A DNA stretch of 64,000 nucleotides from Rosettibacter sp037481715 (GCA_037481715.1 JBBFLD010000002.1:1-64000), one strand, 5' to 3'. Positions 8,991-16,536 are shown, counted from the stretch's first letter. Numbers and translations: made by a program. The notes: a model not told the origin generated them from the sequence alone.

Positions 8991-9246
8991 ATTTATCTCT
9001 TAATTCTTTAGGATATATTCTTTTGATTAAATCATCAGTTAATAGTTTTTGAATATTATCCATTCCAAGAATATCGATTAATTCATACCATGTTAGTCTT
9101 TCAAACATTCTTTTGATAATCAAATTAAATTCATATGTATCAATTGAATCAAATTCATGATTAATAATTTTATCAATCGGTAAATTTTCAATTTTGTAAT
9201 CCCAGAATATATTTTTCAATGCGTTATATTTTTCGATGTAATTCAT
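8875..9246 (-). CDS. Partner protein of the AbiEii-type enzyme
   Basis: A 123-aa protein with no signal peptide or membrane segment. It lies directly upstream of, and in a different frame from, the AbiEii gene, with a 116-nt overlap. The tail ILSNRWYSN comes from the same bases that encode LTGGTAIS of the nucleotidyltransferase. I recall similar SNRWY-like ends in other small proteins upstream of AbiEii genes, but cannot confirm it here. It is the likely antitoxin or regulator. The alternatives are that the true protein ends earlier, or that a frameshift makes a fused product. Confidence 0.6.
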   Translation of the reverse strand: MNYIEKYNALKNIFWDYKIENLPIDKIINHEFDSIDTYEFNLIIKRMFERLTWYELIDILGMDNIQKLLTDDLIKRIYPKELRDKYERIRRILRKEIISDAGWNSTNHKRIRASILSNRWYSN

Positions 9247-9309
9247 GTAGTCCTTTCATTATGTTATGTTTAATATATTATAATATTATCATTAAAAAAA
9301 ATTGAATAA

Positions 9310-9510
9310 TATTTAATCCCTACAGGGCTTGTTTAAAATTGCCTTCAACAATTCATCTATTAATATTGAACCCTTTCGGGGTTCTTGCAATTTTGAAATT
9401 ATGAAATTTTGAAATCATCTATTAACATTGAACCCCTATAGGGTTCTAATATATATTTATTTCCTTTCATCTATTAATATTAAACCTCTTGCGGTGTTTT
9501 TAAATTGAAA
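9310..9510. repeat. Short hairpin repeats (ATCTATTAATATTGAACC units)
   Basis: Three units begin CATCTATTAATATTGAACC or close variants (about 9353, 9416, 9469). Each is followed by a small palindrome of different sequence: AACCC-TTTC-GGGGTT, AACCCC-TATA-GGGTT, AACCTC-TTGC-GGTGTT. A related CCCTACAGGG palindrome precedes them (about 9318). Unit spacing is 50-65 bases. This is not a CRISPR: the spacers are not unique protospacer-like sequences and the repeats are imperfect. Confidence 0.6.
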
Positions 9511-9527
9511 CCGTCAATATGTAATTT

Positions 9528-9958
9528 GTTCCAAAGGAATGCCTAACGGCATAATTTTGTAATTTTGCAATTCCCTAATATTAATACCGCCAACATTCAT
9601 TAACCTTCAACCTTAAAACCTGCAACCTTCAACCTGTAACCTTCAACTAACAATCTTGTTCCAAAGGAATGCCTTACGGCATAATCTTGCAATCTTGCAA
9701 TTTTGCAATTCTCTAATATTAATACCGCCAGCATTCATTAACCTTCAACCTTAAAACCTGCAACCTTCAACCATGTTCACGAAACTGCGTTTCGTGTTAC
9801 AATCTAATTTGGCTTTACACGAAACTTCGTTTCGTGTTACAATACACTTGCCCATTATTCCAACATTCCATTTTTCCAATATTACAAACGCTTTTGTATC
9901 TACCCCCTTTCAACCTTCAACTTGTAACCTTCAACTAACAATCTTGCAATAATAAAAC
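9528..9958. repeat. Composite intergenic repeat right of the AbiEii pair
   Basis: A direct copy of the modules found at 7753-8291. It contains two GGAATGCC...GGCATAAT palindromes (about 9537 and 9666), AACCTTC/AACCTG heptamer runs, two CACGAAAC...GTTTCGTG palindromes (9778-9796 and 9818-9836) and the CCCATTATTCCAACATTCC module. Together with the left copy it frames the AbiEii pair as direct repeats about 1.8 kb apart. No gene is visible. Confidence 0.8.
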
Positions 9959-9959
9959 A

Positions 9960-11852
9960 TCATTCTTCCATTGTGGAAATATTTCCTGGGTCCTGACCTA
10001 ATGCTCTTGCTTTTAGGACTCTCCTCATAATTTTTCCACTTCGAGTTTTGGGCAATGAATCAACAAATTCAATATGTTCAGGTTTTGCAATTGGACCGAC
10101 TTCATGACTTACATGCTGTCTTAGTTCTTCGATTAATGCAGTTGATTTTTCATAACCATTTCGAAGAATTACATAAGCATAAATTGCATTTCCTTTAACT
10201 TCATGAGGAAGTCCTATTGCAGCGGCTTCTGCAACTGCAGGATGACTAACTAATGCACTTTCAATTTCTGCTGTTCCTAATCGATAGCCAGATACTTTAA
10301 TAACATCATCAACTCTTCCAATAATCCAGTAATAACCATCTTCATCTCTGCGTGCACTGTCACCTGTTAAATACATTCCGGGGAATTTACTCCAATATTG
10401 TTGAATATATCGTTCAGGGTCTTTATAAACTGTTCTTATCATTGCGGGCCACGGAGTTTTAATTACAAGATAACCTTCTTCATTTGGTTTTACAGAATTC
10501 CCATTTTCATCAACAACATCCATTTCGATTCCGGGAAAAGGTCTTGTTCCTGAACCAGGTTTAAGCGGAACACAAGGCATTGGAGTTATCATGAACATTC
10601 CTGTTTCTGTTTGCCACCAGGTATCCATGATTGGACATTTTTCTTTCCCAACAACTTTATAATACCATTTCCATGCTTCTGGATTAATTGGCTCTCCAAC
10701 TGAACCTAATAATCTAAGTGAAGATAAATCATGTCTTTTCACCCAGGCTTCTCCAAATCTCATTAAACCTCTAATGGCAGTTGGCGCTGTATAAAGAATA
10801 TTAATACCATACTTTTCAATCATCTGCCACCAGCGGTTAGGATATGGATAATTTGGTGCACCTTCATACATAAAAGAAGTAGCACCATTTAACAAAGGAC
10901 CATAAACAATATAACTATGACCAGTAATCCAACCTGGGTCTGCTGCACACCAATATCTGTCTTCTTCATGAATATCAAATACATATTTTAATGTAGTATA
11001 AACACCAACCATGTAACCGCCGTGAGTGTGCAAAATTGCTTTCGGTTTTCCAGTTGTGCCAGAAGTGTAAAGTATAAAAAGCGGATCTTCTGAATCCATA
11101 ATTTCTAATGCACAATTTTGAGTTGCAATCGGTAAGTTCATTAATTCATGATACCACATATCTCTGCCTTGTTCCATATTAATTTCTTGATTGGTTCTTT
11201 TCACAACTAAAACATGTTCAACTGTGCCGCATCTTTGCAAAGCTTCGTCTGCTATTTGTTTTAATGGAACAATTTTTCCGCGTTGATATGCTCCATCTGC
11301 AACAATTAATACTTTCGAATTACTGTCTTCAATTCTTTCGGCAAGAGATTCAACAGAAAATCCTCCATAAACAACTGAATGAATTGCACCTATTCTTGCA
11401 CATGCCAACATAGCAATTATAATTTCTGGAATTCTTCCCATATAAATTGTAACTCGGTCCCCTTTTTGTACTCCCATACTTTTTAACACATTTGAAAATT
11501 TGCAAACTTCTCTGTGTAATGCATAATAGGACATTGTTCGTAAATCACCATTTTCCCCTTCCCATATAAATGCTAATTTATTTCTTCGAAATGTTTTGAT
11601 ATGAACATCAAGACAATTATAAACAATATTAGTTTTAGCTCCAGTGAACCATTTATAAAAAGGTTTATTAGAATCATCAATTACTTTTTCCCATTTACTA
11701 AACCAATAAAGTTCATCAGCCATTTTCGACCAGAATCCTTCATAATCTTTCTTTGCAAATTCATTTAGTTCATCCCAATTTTTTATGTGTGCTTTATTTA
11801 TTACCTCTTGGTCAGGATAATAAACTTCCCCTGTTAATTTATTATTAATCAT
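9960..11852 (-). CDS. acs: Acetyl-CoA synthetase (AMP-forming)
   Basis: A 630-aa cytoplasmic ligase that makes acetyl-CoA from acetate, ATP and CoA. The adenylate-forming core motif YTSGTTGKPKAILH is present, with the acetate-pocket and hinge region VDDVIKVSGYRLGTAEIE, and the C-terminal PKTRSGKIMRR holds the conserved catalytic Lys607 that is regulated by acetylation in the family. Length is close to the usual 630-650. Shine-Dalgarno AGAGGAGG precedes the ATG. It stands alone, divergent from the next gene, and ends inside the repeat block. Confidence 0.95.
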   Translation of the reverse strand: MINNKLTGEVYYPDQEVINKAHIKNWDELNEFAKKDYEGFWSKMADELYWFSKWEKVIDDSNKPFYKWFTGAKTNIVYNCLDVHIKTFRRNKLAFIWEGENGDLRTMSYYALHREVCKFSNVLKSMGVQKGDRVTIYMGRIPEIIIAMLACARIGAIHSVVYGGFSVESLAERIEDSNSKVLIVADGAYQRGKIVPLKQIADEALQRCGTVEHVLVVKRTNQEINMEQGRDMWYHELMNLPIATQNCALEIMDSEDPLFILYTSGTTGKPKAILHTHGGYMVGVYTTLKYVFDIHEEDRYWCAADPGWITGHSYIVYGPLLNGATSFMYEGAPNYPYPNRWWQMIEKYGINILYTAPTAIRGLMRFGEAWVKRHDLSSLRLLGSVGEPINPEAWKWYYKVVGKEKCPIMDTWWQTETGMFMITPMPCVPLKPGSGTRPFPGIEMDVVDENGNSVKPNEEGYLVIKTPWPAMIRTVYKDPERYIQQYWSKFPGMYLTGDSARRDEDGYYWIIGRVDDVIKVSGYRLGTAEIESALVSHPAVAEAAAIGLPHEVKGNAIYAYVILRNGYEKSTALIEELRQHVSHEVGPIAKPEHIEFVDSLPKTRSGKIMRRVLKARALGQDPGNISTMEE

Positions 11853-11892
11853 AACTCCTCCTCTTTAATTTAGCTTTTGAAAATTAGACTTA

Positions 11893-12294
11893 TTGTCTTT
11901 AGATTTGCAACTGAAAATAAAGTTTGATGATTATATAATCAATAAAATTTTTGTGAGGGGTAAATCTAAACATATTGTTAACTGGCTGATTTTAATCTTA
12001 TACTTTTCACTTTTATTTGTAAATATTTTTCATGTTCATCAGAATGATTTCAAAATTTACAGCCAGTTAGAATTATCAAAGCAAGAAAATGTAATTGACC
12101 CATTTAAAGATGAATCGGGCATTTGCCGTGCTGAACAATTTTTCAATTATACATTTAATGGACAATTAAAATCAGCTTCAAATCATACTTGCCATAATCA
12201 AACTATTGCAATTATTCAGATTAATTTTGTTTTCAATCCGCTCTTAAAATTTTTCTCATCAACAAATTTACGTTCGCCTCCCTTTTTGTTTTAA
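11893..12294 (+). CDS. Small membrane protein with His/Cys motifs upstream of a TonB receptor
   Basis: 133 aa from a TTG start; no ATG is in frame, so the start is uncertain. A single hydrophobic segment (about 29-46) is followed by HVH (47-49), later single Cys residues, and a tail ending in RSPPFLF. The layout (N-terminal helix, metal-type residues, RxPP tail) recalls DUF2946-like proteins that sit beside metal-linked TonB receptors, a weak resemblance only. It lies 67 nt before the receptor in the same direction and probably shares its transcript. Confidence 0.45.
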   Translation: MSLDLQLKIKFDDYIINKIFVRGKSKHIVNWLILILYFSLLFVNIFHVHQNDFKIYSQLELSKQENVIDPFKDESGICRAEQFFNYTFNGQLKSASNHTCHNQTIAIIQINFVFNPLLKFFSSTNLRSPPFLF

Positions 12295-12361
12295 CAATAA
12301 AACTTATTTATAAAAATACTTTTATTCATTCACCTAATGAAATTATAAAGGGAGGTTTATT

Positions 12362-14587
12362 ATGAAGAATATAAATTTTTTCTTCTCGATTATATTTTTT
12401 TTGACAACATTAATTCATGCACAAACATTTTCATTAATTGGCTATGTAAAAGAAGAAAAAGATAATTCACCTCTAATTGGTGTTAATGTTTTAATAGAAG
12501 AATTAAAAATTGGAACAACAACTGATACAGAAGGCAAATTTGAATTTCATAATTTGAAAAATGGAATTTATTCTTTGAAATTTTCTTATATCGGTCATAA
12601 AACAATTATTAGGAAAGTAAATATTCCTGAAGACAAAATAATTGAGGTAAAACTTCAAGAAGGAATAATAAATCTGCAAGAAGTAATTGTCACAGGCAAT
12701 CCAGTTTCAATTGACCCAAAAGATTTATCCCAAAGTATCTTATCAATTGCGAATATGGATTTACTCATTAAAAATAATTCTACTATTGCACAGATATTAA
12801 ATTTTCAACCTGGTGTCTCTATGCGTTCCAACGGTTTTGCTGCTTCACGACCAGTAATTAGAGGTTTCAGCAACAATCGAGTTTTAATTTTAGAAAATGG
12901 ATTAAGAATGGGAGATTTATCAAATACATCAGAAGACCACGCAGTTTCAGTTGATGGAAATACACCAGAAAAAATAGAAATACTGCGTGGACCTTCGAGC
13001 TTGCTTTACGGAAGTAATGCTATAGGCGGGGTTGTGAATATTATAACAGAAGAAATTCCAGATTATATCCCAAATGGAATTCATGGAGAAATTAACTCAG
13101 GAAGTTCTTCAGTCAATAAAGAATATAATATCAGCACTGATATACATTTTGGCATTGACAAATTTTCCTTTCACACAAATTATTTCAATCGAGGAAGTAA
13201 AAATTATTTTGATGGAAATGGTTCTGAAGTATTAAACTCTGATCGATTTACAAAAGAATATCAATTTGGATTTTCTTTTATCCCTTCATTTGGAAGAAGC
13301 GGAATCAGCTTTAAAGATTATTACAACAGTTATGGTATTCCAATAGCAAATAATGAAGATGAACCAGTCAAAATTAATATGAAGAAGAAAGAATATCGTT
13401 TTCTAATTGAGAGTAATAAAATTAATTTCTTCATAAATGATTTTAGTCTTAAAGCTGGATATCAAAACTATGAACACCAGGAAGTAATTAGAACAACAGG
13501 AGAAATCGGAACATCATTTGGATTGAAATCTTACAGTTTAGATTTGTCTTTTAAGCACAAACCAATTTTCAATAACATTAATGGTGTAATTGGATTCTGG
13601 TATCAAAAACAAAATTATAATGTTACAGGAGAAGAAGCTTTTACTCCAAATGCAGATTATGAAGGATTAGCTGCTTACATTTATGAACAAGTTAAAAGTG
13701 AAAAAATAAATTTTCAATTTGGTGCAAGGATTGAAAATAATAAAGTATTCATTCCAGCATCTACAATTTCTGATACATCTTTTACGGCTGAAGATAAAAA
13801 TTATTTATCATTCAGTGGTTCACTTGGCTTTTCTTTTAACTTAACTGATGATATTTCTCTCTTTTCAAATATTGCAAATGCTTTTCGAGCTCCAACAATC
13901 GAAGAACTTTCATCATATGCAATTCATGAAGCAACTGCTACTTTTGATATTGGCAACAGAAATCTTAGTAAAGAAAATAATATTGGATTTGATTTAGGTT
14001 TACGATTAAGAAAAGAGAATCACTTTTTTGAATTAAGTAGTTACTATAATATGCTCAATAATTTTATTTATCGAAAACCAACAAATTATTTTTATGATGC
14101 AGCATCAGAAAATAGATTTAATGAAACATCAGGTTATCCTGTGTTTATCTATTCTCAAACAAATGCAGTTATTTATGGATTTGAATTAATAACACAATAT
14201 GAATTCACAAGAAATTTTTCTTTAACAGCTATAATGGATTATGTAAGAGGCATTATTAGAGATACAAAAGAAAATTTACCACAAATGCCTCCATTTAGAT
14301 TTTCATTAGAACAAAGATATTTTACAGATAATTATTGGTTCGGTTATCAATTAAAATTAATTGCTGAGCAAAGTAAAGTCTCGATAAATGAAGCCCCAAC
14401 AAAAGGATATGGAATAATAGATATTTATGGTGGAATAAAAATATTAACTGGTAAATTTTATCATATACTGAATTTGAAAATAGAAAATTTATTAGATCAG
14501 CCTTATAAAGATCACTTATCATCAATAAAAAATTTTGCATATATGGCAGGAAGAAATATTCAGTTGAGTTATAAATTTTTATTTTAA
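12362..14587 (+). CDS. TonB-dependent outer-membrane receptor
   Basis: 741 aa. The signal peptide ends at LIHAQ, then comes a carboxypeptidase-regulatory-like domain (about 23-110), a plug domain with EIIVTGN-like start and EILRGPSSLLYGSNAIGGVV, and a 22-strand barrel ending in aromatic residues (SYKFLF). FRAPT and GNRNLS boxes are present, as in many siderophore, heme and metal receptors. A strong Shine-Dalgarno AAAGGGAGG lies at 12348-12356. The His/Cys-containing protein upstream hints at a metal substrate, but the ligand cannot be read from sequence. Confidence 0.88.
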   Translation: MKNINFFFSIIFFLTTLIHAQTFSLIGYVKEEKDNSPLIGVNVLIEELKIGTTTDTEGKFEFHNLKNGIYSLKFSYIGHKTIIRKVNIPEDKIIEVKLQEGIINLQEVIVTGNPVSIDPKDLSQSILSIANMDLLIKNNSTIAQILNFQPGVSMRSNGFAASRPVIRGFSNNRVLILENGLRMGDLSNTSEDHAVSVDGNTPEKIEILRGPSSLLYGSNAIGGVVNIITEEIPDYIPNGIHGEINSGSSSVNKEYNISTDIHFGIDKFSFHTNYFNRGSKNYFDGNGSEVLNSDRFTKEYQFGFSFIPSFGRSGISFKDYYNSYGIPIANNEDEPVKINMKKKEYRFLIESNKINFFINDFSLKAGYQNYEHQEVIRTTGEIGTSFGLKSYSLDLSFKHKPIFNNINGVIGFWYQKQNYNVTGEEAFTPNADYEGLAAYIYEQVKSEKINFQFGARIENNKVFIPASTISDTSFTAEDKNYLSFSGSLGFSFNLTDDISLFSNIANAFRAPTIEELSSYAIHEATATFDIGNRNLSKENNIGFDLGLRLRKENHFFELSSYYNMLNNFIYRKPTNYFYDAASENRFNETSGYPVFIYSQTNAVIYGFELITQYEFTRNFSLTAIMDYVRGIIRDTKENLPQMPPFRFSLEQRYFTDNYWFGYQLKLIAEQSKVSINEAPTKGYGIIDIYGGIKILTGKFYHILNLKIENLLDQPYKDHLSSIKNFAYMAGRNIQLSYKFLF

Positions 14588-14642
14588 TTAAGTGATTATT
14601 ATATTGGCGTCACAAAATTTTGACTTTTCTTTTATATAGTGT

Positions 14643-14736
14643 GGAGAGGTGGCCGAGTGGCTGAAGGCAGCGGTTTGCTAAACCGCCATAGGGGCTTAAA
14701 CCTCTATCGCGAGTTCGAATCTCGCCCTCTCCGCCA
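14643..14736 (+). tRNA. tRNA-Ser (anticodon GCT), CCA encoded
   Basis: The cloverleaf can be drawn by eye. Acceptor stem GGAGAGG pairs with CCTCTCC, the discriminator is G, and CCA is encoded at 14734-14736. The anticodon stem GCGGT/ACCGC encloses loop TTGCTAA (anticodon GCT). A long variable arm typical of serine tRNAs follows (AGGGGCTTAAACCTCT region), and the T arm is GCGAG-TTCGAAT-CTCGC. It reads AGC/AGU codons. Bases 14660-14736 are repeated downstream at 15001-15185. Confidence 0.96.
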
Positions 14737-14748
14737 AGATTTTAACCA

Positions 14749-15036
14749 ATGAAATATTTTGTTTACATACTTTATTCTCCTTCATACAATCGTACTTACG
14801 TCGGTCAAACTAATGATATTTCAAATCGTTTGAGTTATCACAATTCTGGTAAAGTTAAATCCACTAAACCTTTTAGACCTTGGACCTTGATTTACTATGA
14901 ATCTTTTTCTTCAAGGTCCGAAGCCATGAAAAGAGAAAAATGGTTCAAGTCAAAACAGGGCAGAAATAAAATTTCTGACATTCTTAATAATTTTTTTCTT
15001 GCTGAAGGCAGCGGTTTGTCCGTCCCGTCATTTTAA
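14749..15036 (+). CDS. GIY-YIG nuclease domain protein
   Basis: A 95-aa single-domain endonuclease of the small UvrC/YhbQ-like class. VYILYS (6-11) and TYVGQT (16-21) give the GIY-YIG signature. Arg27, the helix with EAMKREKWFKS (58-68) and a Glu near 58-64 complete the usual site. It starts only 12 nt after the tRNA-Ser and has no clear Shine-Dalgarno. Its last codons (AEGSGL, then SVPSF and stop) are written in the duplicated tRNA fragment and in the first palindromic insertion, so the tail is not native to the family. Family members can be stand-alone or homing-type nucleases. Confidence 0.85.
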   Translation: MKYFVYILYSPSYNRTYVGQTNDISNRLSYHNSGKVKSTKPFRPWTLIYYESFSSRSEAMKREKWFKSKQGRNKISDILNNFFLAEGSGLSVPSF

Positions 15037-15066
15037 TGACGGGACGGGATCTCGACTTTTGTCGGA
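15019..15066. mobile_element. Palindromic insertion 1 in the tRNA copy (48 nt)
   Basis: Starts TCCG and ends CGGA. It holds a perfect 13-bp stem (CCGTCCCGTCATT at 15020-15032 with AATGACGGGACGG at 15035-15047, loop TT). GATCT follows, then a 4-bp hairpin CGAC-TTTT-GTCG. It splits the anticodon loop sequence (TTTG / CTAAA) with no visible target duplication. No coding capacity, although it supplies the stop codon of the GIY-YIG frame. Confidence 0.75.
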
Positions 15067-15106
15067 CTAAACCGCCATAGGGGCTTAAACCTCTATCGCG
15101 AGTTCG

Positions 15107-15166
15107 TCCGTTTCGTCCCGAATTTTCGAGACAAACGAGATCTCGTCACTTTTTCAAAGTGACGGA
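15107..15166. mobile_element. Palindromic insertion 2 in the tRNA copy (60 nt)
   Basis: Same plan as insertion 1: TCCG start, a first hairpin (CGTTT-C-GTC ... GAC-AAACG with inner CGAATTTTCG), the shared GATCTCG core, a second hairpin (CGTCACTTT at 15144-15152, AAAGTGACG at 15156-15164), and a CGGA end. It splits the T loop (GTTCG / AATC) precisely, again without a visible target duplication. Confidence 0.75.
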
Positions 15167-15190
15167 AATCTCGCCCTCTCCGCCAAGATT

Positions 15191-15752
15191 TTTAATCTAA
15201 ATTCACAATTTTTTTTAAAGACTTCTTTTTAATCTCGCTCTTCTTAAGTTTAATCCAAGGTTAAAAAAGTCATCAATTTTGTCATCACTTTTTTGATGAG
15301 TATTAAAATTGATTCTTCACTGATTCAAAGAACGTTTTTTATTATAAAACCTCCACAGAGAAACCAATGGACTAATCTTAAGTAAAACTCTGAATTAAAC
15401 TTTAAGAAGCTATTTTATAATACTTTATAAAATTATAACCTTTTATCATATTAAATAGAATTATCGTCATTTACTTCACAGCTGTCAAAAATACTTTTCA
15501 AAAGCAATGAAATTAGTAAATATTGCATTTATTCCGAATAATATTTGTTGTTTTTGATCTCAACCCCCCCTTCTCTTGGCAAGTGAAGGATGAGAGTGAG
15601 ATGAGTTATTTTAATTTTTAAAAATTTCACATATATATTTCAAACTCACAAAACTAAATTTTTATAATAAAAAATTATTTTGGAGAGATAAGAAATACCG
15701 ATTCCATAAAGAATTATTGACTTAAATAAAATTGAAAATAACAATTTTATTA
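15191..15752. other. Intergenic region, little identifiable content
   Basis: About 560 bases of AT-rich DNA with no open frame of note. The only structure I see is a C-run followed by an imperfect hairpin (CCTTC-T-CTT at 15569-15577 with AAG-T-GAAGG at 15581-15589), probably a degenerate repeat. The last 60 bases must hold the promoter of the LuxR-type regulator. Confidence 0.6.
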
Positions 15753-15769
15753 TTTAGATTTAGTCTTAA
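15753..15769 (+). promoter_or_regulatory. Candidate operator upstream of the LuxR-type regulator
   Basis: TTTAGA-TTTAG-TCTTAA is an imperfect inverted repeat 21 nt before the start codon. The same element, with perfect arms, stands in front of the HmuR-like receptor gene. The text around both sites is also shared (AGATTTAGTCTTAATAA-AATTA). Confidence 0.5.
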
Positions 15770-15790
15770 TAATAATTAATTATTTTTGTA

Positions 15791-16414
15791 ATGATAAAAG
15801 TAACTATTACATCTCCAGTTTTCCTCTTTAGAGAAGGCTTTAAATCTATCCTTAAGAAAAAAAATAATTTTGTAATTCAAGATGAGATAACGAACAAAAA
15901 AGAATTTTGGAATAAGTTAAAATCATTTCAACCAGATATCTTAGCAATTGACATAGACCAAAGAGATTTTATACATCTTGATGATATAGTAAGAATAAAT
16001 GAAGTTTCACCAGAAACTAAAATTTTGGTTATATCAGATAATAATAAAAAAGATATTGTTATGAAAGTTATAAAAAACGGTGTCTTAGGTTACTTAACAA
16101 AAGAATGCGAAGAAAATGAAATCTTAATTGCTTTAGATTCTCTTTCTAAAGGTGAAAAGTTCTTTTGTAATAAAATCCTTAACGTTATACTCGAAAGTAA
16201 AATAGAAGAACCTAAAAAGGAAGCTGAATTAACTAAAAGAGAAATAGAAATAATTAGACTTATTGCAGAAAAATATTCAAATCAAGAAATTGCAGATAAA
16301 TTATTTATAAGTATCCATACTGTTTACACTCACCGTAAAAACATTATGAAAAAACTGAAGCTAAAATCACCTGTAGAATTAATTCTTTATGCTATTGATT
16401 CTGGCATTATTTAA
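15791..16414 (+). CDS. LuxR/NarL-family regulator with degenerate receiver domain
   Basis: 207 aa. An N-terminal receiver-like domain (1-120) is followed by a LuxR-type helix-turn-helix (about 145-207, ELTKREIEIIRLIAEKYSN ... IHTVYTHRKNIMKKL). Asp54 fills the phospho-acceptor position and a Lys is kept in GYLTKE. The usual acidic pair near residues 8-9 is replaced (TITSP) and there is no MP after the Asp. No kinase gene is adjacent. It probably controls the heme locus that follows, and may work without phosphorylation. Confidence 0.85.
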   Translation: MIKVTITSPVFLFREGFKSILKKKNNFVIQDEITNKKEFWNKLKSFQPDILAIDIDQRDFIHLDDIVRINEVSPETKILVISDNNKKDIVMKVIKNGVLGYLTKECEENEILIALDSLSKGEKFFCNKILNVILESKIEEPKKEAELTKREIEIIRLIAEKYSNQEIADKLFISIHTVYTHRKNIMKKLKLKSPVELILYAIDSGII

Positions 16415-16511
16415 TCATTGCAGTCCTCAATAATACACTTACCTAAAATTGTTAAAAAAATTACCTATGCCAGTGTATTGTATTGAGAAGGAACAAAAAA
16501 TAATTTTACAG

Positions 16512-16528
16512 TTAAGATTTAGTCTTAA
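16512..16528 (+). promoter_or_regulatory. Candidate operator upstream of the HmuR-like receptor
   Basis: A perfect inverted repeat TTAAGA-TTTAG-TCTTAA ends 8 nt before the ATG of the receptor. The spacer TTTAG and the following AATAA-AATTA are shared with the site before the regulator gene. A regulator bound here could block or start transcription or translation of both units. The LuxR-type protein is the obvious candidate. Confidence 0.55.
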
Positions 16529-16536
16529 TAAGAATT

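Larger units (their letters stand above)
15001..15185 (+). pseudogene. tRNA-Ser 3' fragment, split by two palindromic insertions
   Basis: Three blocks, 15001-15018, 15067-15106 and 15167-15185, join to a perfect 77-base copy of tRNA-Ser bases 14660-14736. The first 17 bases of the tRNA (5' acceptor strand and start of the D arm) are absent, so it cannot be a functional tRNA. Similarity continues for a few bases beyond CCA (AGATTTT). The blocks are separated by a 48-base and a 60-base insertion. Confidence 0.9.
14660..15190 (+). mobile_element. Candidate tRNA-targeting GIY-YIG cassette
   Basis: A 264-base segment (14737-15000) carrying a GIY-YIG nuclease gene lies between the intact tRNA-Ser and a 77-base copy of its 3' part. 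The copy starts at the D-arm GCTGAAGG and includes CCA. All 77 bases agree with the tRNA once two inserted palindromes are ignored. An intact tRNA on one side and a 3' fragment on the other is the classic layout of integration into a tRNA gene. No integrase is present, so the nuclease itself is the suspected mobility protein. Inference. Confidence 0.55.

Noticed and set aside
8875..9246. Simple frameshift error joining the AbiEii pair
   Set aside because: The enzyme has its own ATG and plausible ribosome site and a complete N-terminus, and the partner has its own stop. Overlap is more likely than error, though not proven.
9310..9958. CRISPR-like array
   Set aside because: Repeats are imperfect and of mixed types, spacers are repeats themselves, and no cas gene is present.
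15019..15166. tRNA introns or a split tRNA
   Set aside because: The insertions are in the copy that lacks the 5' end, while a complete tRNA lies just upstream. Neither resembles a group I intron.
15001..15185. Second tRNA-Ser gene
   Set aside because: It lacks the 5' acceptor strand and part of the D arm and is split by two insertions, so it cannot fold or be charged.
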